DNA of 64,000 nt from Branchiostoma floridae. Taxonomy: Eukaryota > Chordata > Leptocardii > Amphioxiformes > Branchiostomatidae. The DNA lies in the NCBI RefSeq assembly GCF_000003815.2, contig NC_049992.1, forward strand, positions 14,297,847 through 14,361,846, given 5' to 3'. The translations under genes and the position numbers were made by a program. Positions within the stretch are counted from its first letter, which is position 1; every line of letters begins with the position of its first letter. Below the pieces are notes generated by a model. The model did no database searches. It worked only from the letters and a program-made list of their open reading frames with translations, and was not told the DNA's origin. Below, one piece after another: positions 60,501 through 64,000 of this stretch.

Positions 60501-61884
60501 TATTTCAACACACGCTTTTCCTGCACATATGTTGTTGTTGAAAAGTGTTGTCTGTTGTCCTTATGTTCGCTTGCTTTTGCATTTGACTTCAGAAATTTCA
60601 ATAACTTACTAAAACATTAAAACACGTCACGTCACCGAGAACACGCAATTGATACAATGCGATCGGCGAGACACTATTGTAACAGGAGATGCCTAAAGAT
60701 GGTACCCGCCCTAAGATGGCACAGATTTTCACAGTGTTTGCCGCTTGTAACGCGCTGCGCGAAAGGTTCATGAACCATATGTATGCATTTTTATTCAAGT
60801 ATGTTCTTCAGATGAATGTGTCAAAAAGTCATTCATCAAAACTAGACCACTCTCTGCCAACTAGCGATGGATCGCCATGAGTTCGAGTGCGTGAAAAAGC
60901 GTGCCATGATAGGGCACCTTCCGTTAACAAAAATGTATAGTGACAGAAATAACAGATGTAATGGAATTAAACATTGTTCTTTTCCCCATTTTCCAGGGTA
61001 AGAACGCCCGTCAGAACGTCAAAGTGTACGTACGCCTGTCCACGGTGATGGGCTTCACATGGATCTTCGGCTTCTTGGCTGTCGTCGTCAACGCTCGGAT
61101 CATCACAGAAATCCTGTGGTTCCTCTTCATCATCTTCAACTGCCTTCAGGTAACATTTCCGAACACCATGCATCAACTTTTCTATTTGTTTGTTTGCTTG
61201 CCATGTGTGTGCGCGAGTGTAGTCTGCAAACAGGATCTAAGAGAGGGAGAAACGACGTTTTTTTCCTTGTTGGAAAAAACGGATTCTGGACCGATTGGAT
61301 ATATATAATGAACAGATTACACATGTATACCGGCAGGCGTACACGTGTTTGGGGGATTGCCGGTCCAAGAAAATAAAATAAGAGCGAAGTAGAGGAGAGT
61401 TGATAGTCATTTTAACCAAGTTTCTATACTTTCGACACATTTTTACCAAGCTTGAGGTCCGGACCTCTCTTGACCTTGACCGCACCTGTACCTGAATTTT
61501 ATGTACCTGTCTCCACCCCTATTCTATTATATCATTATATTAAGGAGATGTGTTGCTTTGCAGGGTGTCTTTCTCTTCATCGCTTTCGTCTGCAACACGA
61601 GAGTGCTGAACCTGTACAAGAAGAGGCTGGGCCTGAAGCGTAAGGGTGGCCAGTTGGTGAGAGGCATGAGCACCCCGCCATGCAGTCCCATCAAGAAGTC
61701 CCCCACTGAAACCACTTTGGTTCCGTCCACTCCCCCTGTTTCCATCAACACAATCTCCGAGAAATGCATGAAAAAATCGCCGAGTCAGACTTTTCTGATT
61801 CCCCCGTGTTCCTTCGAGTTTGAACCAACACCTCTGTACCCCCCTCCCCAGGAGAACGAAGAAGACATTGTCACCAGGCTTTAA
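55059..61884 (+). CDS. Somatomedin-B seven-transmembrane receptor (class B2/methuselah-like GPCR), six exons
   Basis: Coding exons 55059-57512, 57880-57995, 59527-59639, 60257-60414, 60997-61149 and 61564-61884 splice in phase to 1104 residues. The long N-terminal part is extracellular: a signal peptide (residues 11-29, MYLAAVVLPLVLAFPAVKG), a somatomedin-B domain (Cys 98-138), then cysteine-rich, N-glycosylation-site-rich sequence. Seven membrane helices follow from about residue 753. Family marks include LRTLPGLTILNLS (TM2), HYLYLTSFFWMNVTAF (TM3), the Cys-Trp pair TVTCW in loop 2, GFTWIFGFLAVV (TM6) and FNCLQGVFLFIAFVC (TM7). Such receptors signal from the plasma membrane through G proteins; the ligand is unknown. 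No GPS/GAIN cleavage motif is visible before TM1, so it resembles methuselah-type more than typical adhesion receptors. A stop codon (55053-55055) directly precedes the first Met, which limits the start to 55059 or 55089. Confidence 0.88.
57513..57879 (+). other. Receptor intron 1
   Basis: An intron of 367 bp bounded by GTAAGG and TGTAG. I see no repeat or gene in it. Confidence 0.8.
57880..57995 (+). CDS. Receptor exon 2: TM3
   Basis: Encodes VTGMGIHYLYLTSFFWMNVT and on to EKTIIVRC, i.e. TM3 and the start of intracellular loop 2. The acceptor is CTTCTGTAG and the donor GCAG then GTGACT. It ends after two bases of an Arg codon. Confidence 0.9.
58186..59265. repeat. Composite repeat with inverted tips in receptor intron 2
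   Basis: The element starts near CGGCGACCTCATACCTCCAT then GAAAA and ends near ACCTCCATTTTTTCATGGAG then GTAAC. ACCTCCATGAAAA at the left is thus inverted at the right end. Inside are two diverged direct repeats (about 58470-58760 and 58765-59000). Each includes CTCATTAATTATGCAAAT, a GGTACC-type word, a TTGACAAAAA-GCCCCTGC-type block and a GGGGCTGAAACCTGC-like block; part of a third repeat follows near 59110. A CA-rich microsatellite (59183-59232) lies just inside the right end. It is probably a non-autonomous DNA element, class unknown. Confidence 0.65.
59527..59639 (+). CDS. Receptor exon 3: TM4
   Basis: Encodes SDHMRKALRYMVYAWGCPLI and on to EFVDVGPLK, i.e. TM4. The acceptor is GGTCTTAG, and a GTAAGC donor follows one base of the next codon. 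The upstream sequence stays open for about 170 codons from 59000, but that is intronic. Confidence 0.9.
59775..60115 (+). mobile_element. tRNA-derived SINE, copy 3, split by a hairpin MITE
   Basis: The head GTGTAGCATAACTGGACC, a box-B-like CGAGTTTGATACTCG and the tail ACGTTGTGCCCTTGGAAAGG match the SINE copies at 27722 and 46581. The tail is interrupted at about 59858 and resumes at about 60038 with ACCTTTCTCACTTCACCCAG. The inserted 180 bp is the hairpin MITE listed next. The whole lies in receptor intron 3. Confidence 0.7.
59859..60038. mobile_element. Hairpin MITE family 3, copy 2, inserted in a SINE
   Basis: This is an almost perfect foldback. The arm at 59885-59923 (TTTTTTAACGTTTTTTAGTC then GTTTTTATCGGGCTTTC) is repeated inverted at 59970-60009, with about 46 bp of loop. 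The outer ends ACTCTCTAAGCAGAG and, reverse complemented, ACTCTCCAAGCAGAG continue the inverted repeat. It is related to the element at 47829-47936. Confidence 0.85.
60257..60414 (+). CDS. Receptor exon 4: extracellular loop 2 and TM5
   Basis: Encodes VGFGYGGTVTCWISQLYPLI, then FAFFVPLAIIIVANAILF to RTRSVQ. The Cys of TCW should pair with Cys817. The acceptor is CTCCTGTAG and the donor CAG then GTACGT. Confidence 0.9.
60415..60996 (+). other. Receptor intron 4
   Basis: An intron of 582 bp with no recognised element. A 63-codon frame inside (60689-60880) has no known domain. Confidence 0.7.
60997..61149 (+). CDS. Receptor exon 5: TM6 and part of TM7
   Basis: Encodes GKNARQNVKVYVRLSTVMGF, TWIFGFLAVVVNARIITEIL and WFLFIIFNCLQ. 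The acceptor is TTTTCCAG and the donor CAG then GTAACA. Both ends are phase 0. Confidence 0.9.
61150..61563 (+). other. Receptor intron 5
   Basis: An intron of 414 bp with no recognised element. Confidence 0.7.
61564..61884 (+). CDS. Receptor exon 6: end of TM7 and cytoplasmic tail
   Basis: Encodes GVFLFIAFVCNTRVLNLYKK and then a tail of about 85 residues rich in Ser, Pro and Lys, with SPIKKSP and KKSPSQ as possible phosphorylation sites. It ends EDIVTRL and TAA. The C-terminal TRL resembles a class I PDZ-binding motif (S/T-x-hydrophobic), which is inference. Confidence 0.9.
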   Translation, partial: GVFLFIAFVCNTRVLNLYKKRLGLKRKGGQLVRGMSTPPCSPIKKSPTETTLVPSTPPVSINTISEKCMKKSPSQTFLIPPCSFEFEPTPLYPPPQENEEDIVTRL

Positions 61885-63250
61885 TTATCTAAACAAAGGA
61901 ACGAAACAAAAACGAATTTCTGCGATGACAGTACTGGAGCTCATTTGATAGATGTCATAGATGGTTCTCAATAACACCCTAAAATCCAGTTGATTGGACG
62001 TTTAAGGTATGGCGGCTGAGACACCAGAATTCTCTTCGAGATATGAGGGTGTAGTTTTCAGAATGGCTGGGACCGTGCAATATTGCTTGTGCCTAGCTAT
62101 CTTTATGATGGGCAAACGTAGACCATTATAATGGAGTTTAATATTGAGTTTGATAGAAGACAGGCGCCCAGTACTTGCAGCATTACAACACTGAAGATAT
62201 TCAATGAAAACGGTACTGCGTAGCTAAGGCCTACGTCACATTTCCTTACCGGGGCCCGGCCGGTCAGCTTTCGGGAACGAAAAGTATAAAAAGAAGACAC
62301 CAAACTACACAAGATATAAAGAGAATAGAAATGTGCACTTTTTGTGTATGTTCTAACAAATTCATGGGTATTCTTCGTTTCCACGAACAGTCCGGCCGGA
62401 CCCCGGTTTGAAAATATGACGTTAGCCTAAATGGTGCGTTTAAACGTATGATGGTAAACGTTATTTTCGTCCCATGATAAAAACTAGGTGGGTTGTGTGT
62501 GTTAAACACGCCTGTGTCCTGTGTCCTCATAACGCACGTATCACTTTTCCTGGCGCAGCAACTATGTATCCGGTCGGTACAGACTGCACGGAAGGCAGAC
62601 AGCTGTATACTTGTAGAACCGACATGAGTAAACAATGTTAATGTAGGACAGTTTACATATGATCGATAAAGCACGCAATGTAATGTACACCAAAATCCGT
62701 TTGTAGTTTGTTTATATTAAGTTCTTAAAACCCCACAAATCATGTTACAATGTGCTGTATATCATTGAAACACTTATAAGTTTTATTCTAATCCTAGAGA
62801 GCCGAAATATTTCTTTAAACCTAGAGAATGAAACAAAACAAATATCATTCCCTGATAAAACAAAACATGTTTTTGTTTTTATAATCAAGGACACTCTGGT
62901 ACTTATCTTTCGTGTGCTAGGAATAGTCTACTCCACATTTGTATTCATTGTAAATAAATATGTATATTACAATAAGCTAATTACTACTGGTATTTGCTTT
63001 AGTTTTATAACCAAAGAAGACATGTTAGAGAATGTGTTAAACACGAACAGTTATATAGAGAGAAATATGTATGTTGTCTTTGTTAGTGTCCTGTGGACAG
63101 GACGTTTCTTCGTTGGAAGTGTATTTAGAAGGTCGGCATGTTATTCTTTGTCTTACGTTACATATCGAATGGTCTTGATTTCTGTATCCTTACATACTTA
63201 CTCTTGACCTACCAATGTGAATAATGTGAATAAATGTAAATATTAAATCT
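61885..63250 (+). other. Probable 3' UTR of the receptor and downstream sequence
   Basis: Polyadenylation signals AATAAA occur at 62953-62958 and 63229-63234, so the 3' UTR could be about 1.1 or 1.35 kb long. An open frame of 151 codons at 62752-63207 is AT-rich, has low-complexity Ile/Phe/Lys composition, and is probably chance within the UTR. Confidence 0.4.
63229..63234 (+). terminator. Candidate polyadenylation signal
   Basis: AATAAA followed within about 45 bp by a T- and GT-containing stretch. It is the more distal of two candidates for the receptor transcript; the other is at 62953-62958. Confidence 0.35.
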
Positions 63251-63417
63251 TTCCCATTGTGATATGGCTTCTTTTCATAGCAATACAATATTGTTGTCAG
63301 TTATGCTATGCAGCTATATTTATCCGGTCAGCTCTTTAAACAAATAATTCTAAATTGAATCTTTTTTTTTGCTGATCGTGCAAACGGAAAGACAAGTAGC
63401 TTCATTATGTAGTATGT

Positions 63418-63456
63418 TGAAATCTTTGAAATCTTTCTTTGAAATCTTTATTCATT
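63418..63456 (-). repeat. LINE-type short-repeat tail, minus strand
   Basis: On the minus strand GAATAAAGATTTCAAAGAA is followed by further AAAGATTTC units. Such short tandem repeats after AATAAA are typical of some LINE 3' ends. The element body would lie at higher coordinates, but I cannot recognise coding sequence there. Confidence 0.4.
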
Positions 63457-64000
63457 ATACCACATCGCAGACTTGGTAGTTGGAACAACAAAGTATGAAT
63501 TATGATGGTATTTACATACGGATACACACGTTACAATACACATGTTACAATATCAAACAAATAGCTTGTGGTACAACGGACTTGTGGGAGGCAGCGGACT
63601 TGTCTTCGGTCATAGTCAAAGTGCGCCAACTTCAATATTTACGATGCCGCTGTTAACTATAGTCTTAGTGGTTCTAAAGTAGAATAACCTCTGTCTAGAC
63701 AAGTTGATGAGTGTACTAACGTCTTAGCCGAACCGACAATGTGACTTAGCCAGATGTTACCATAGGTGGCGAGTAGTGCATGGTAGTGCATGTCTGGTGT
63801 GACGCAATCAACGTTAACGTTGAATCAGATAAATCGTCCGCTATCTTGAATTTGGTAAAACGGCGTAACAATAAATTCAGATAGTAGCTTGCCGAGGAAA
63901 AGCTCCACCAACGAAAAGTCGCGTTATGTTTACAAAATGATATCAACGTCACAGGTGTCTTACATTATGTCTAGATCAATTTCTCTGTTTTGTATAAAAT
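63457..64000. other. Intergenic, nothing recognised
   Basis: No gene. It may include the degraded body of the LINE whose tail lies at 63418-63456. Confidence 0.35.

Noticed and set aside
62752-63207. 151-codon plus-strand frame after the receptor
   Set aside because: AT-rich, Ile/Phe/Lys-heavy sequence with no domain, inside the likely 3' UTR.

Overview
The window looks like a piece of an invertebrate animal genome. It is AT-rich, genes are split by GT-AG introns, and it carries many MITEs, a tRNA-derived SINE, LINE remnants and long microsatellites. The somatomedin-B seven-transmembrane receptor and the overall repeat mix suggest a lancelet (Branchiostoma-like) genome. That organism call is inference; the sequence alone does not prove it. 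There is no bacterial or viral gene organisation, no CRISPR array and no rRNA or tRNA gene that I could support.

Layout. Positions 1-47,500 are largely gene-poor. They hold two related MITE families (305-523, 541-786, 8070-8301, 12680-12900, 33556-33796), two short satellite arrays (22961-23442 and 24611-24852), a 62-bp duplication, microsatellites at 25376-25548 and 26092-26178, a Tigger-like MITE (38657-38830), a possible Penelope-type ribozyme remnant near 41661-41690, a short retro-insertion at 42213-42365, SINE copies and one assembly gap (17347-18097). The only gene-like signal I trust moderately here is a pair of minus-strand exons at 10552-10615 and 9783-10005. They join in phase but carry an apparent single-base frameshift. 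A few other open stretches (34566-34910, 35090-35330, 35847-36080, 37346-37550, 15108-15419) look protein-like but match nothing I know.

Positions 47,596-51,319 carry a five-exon minus-strand gene for a METTL27/WBSCR27-like SAM-dependent methyltransferase (219 residues, all junctions in phase). Its introns are filled with mobile DNA: a MITE directly beside the exon 1 splice donor, an antisense LINE tail ending about 30 bp from the exon 2 donor, and a second type of MITE next to the last exon.

Positions 55,059-61,884 carry a six-exon plus-strand gene for a secretin/methuselah-type seven-transmembrane receptor of 1104 residues. It has a signal peptide, a somatomedin-B domain, cysteine-rich repeats and no recognisable GPS cleavage site. 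Its second large intron holds a 1.1-kb composite repeat and its third holds a SINE split by a hairpin MITE. Upstream of the gene is a diverged segmental duplication. The two recognised genes are unrelated in function and merely lie next to each other, with their 5' ends facing one another about 3.7 kb apart.
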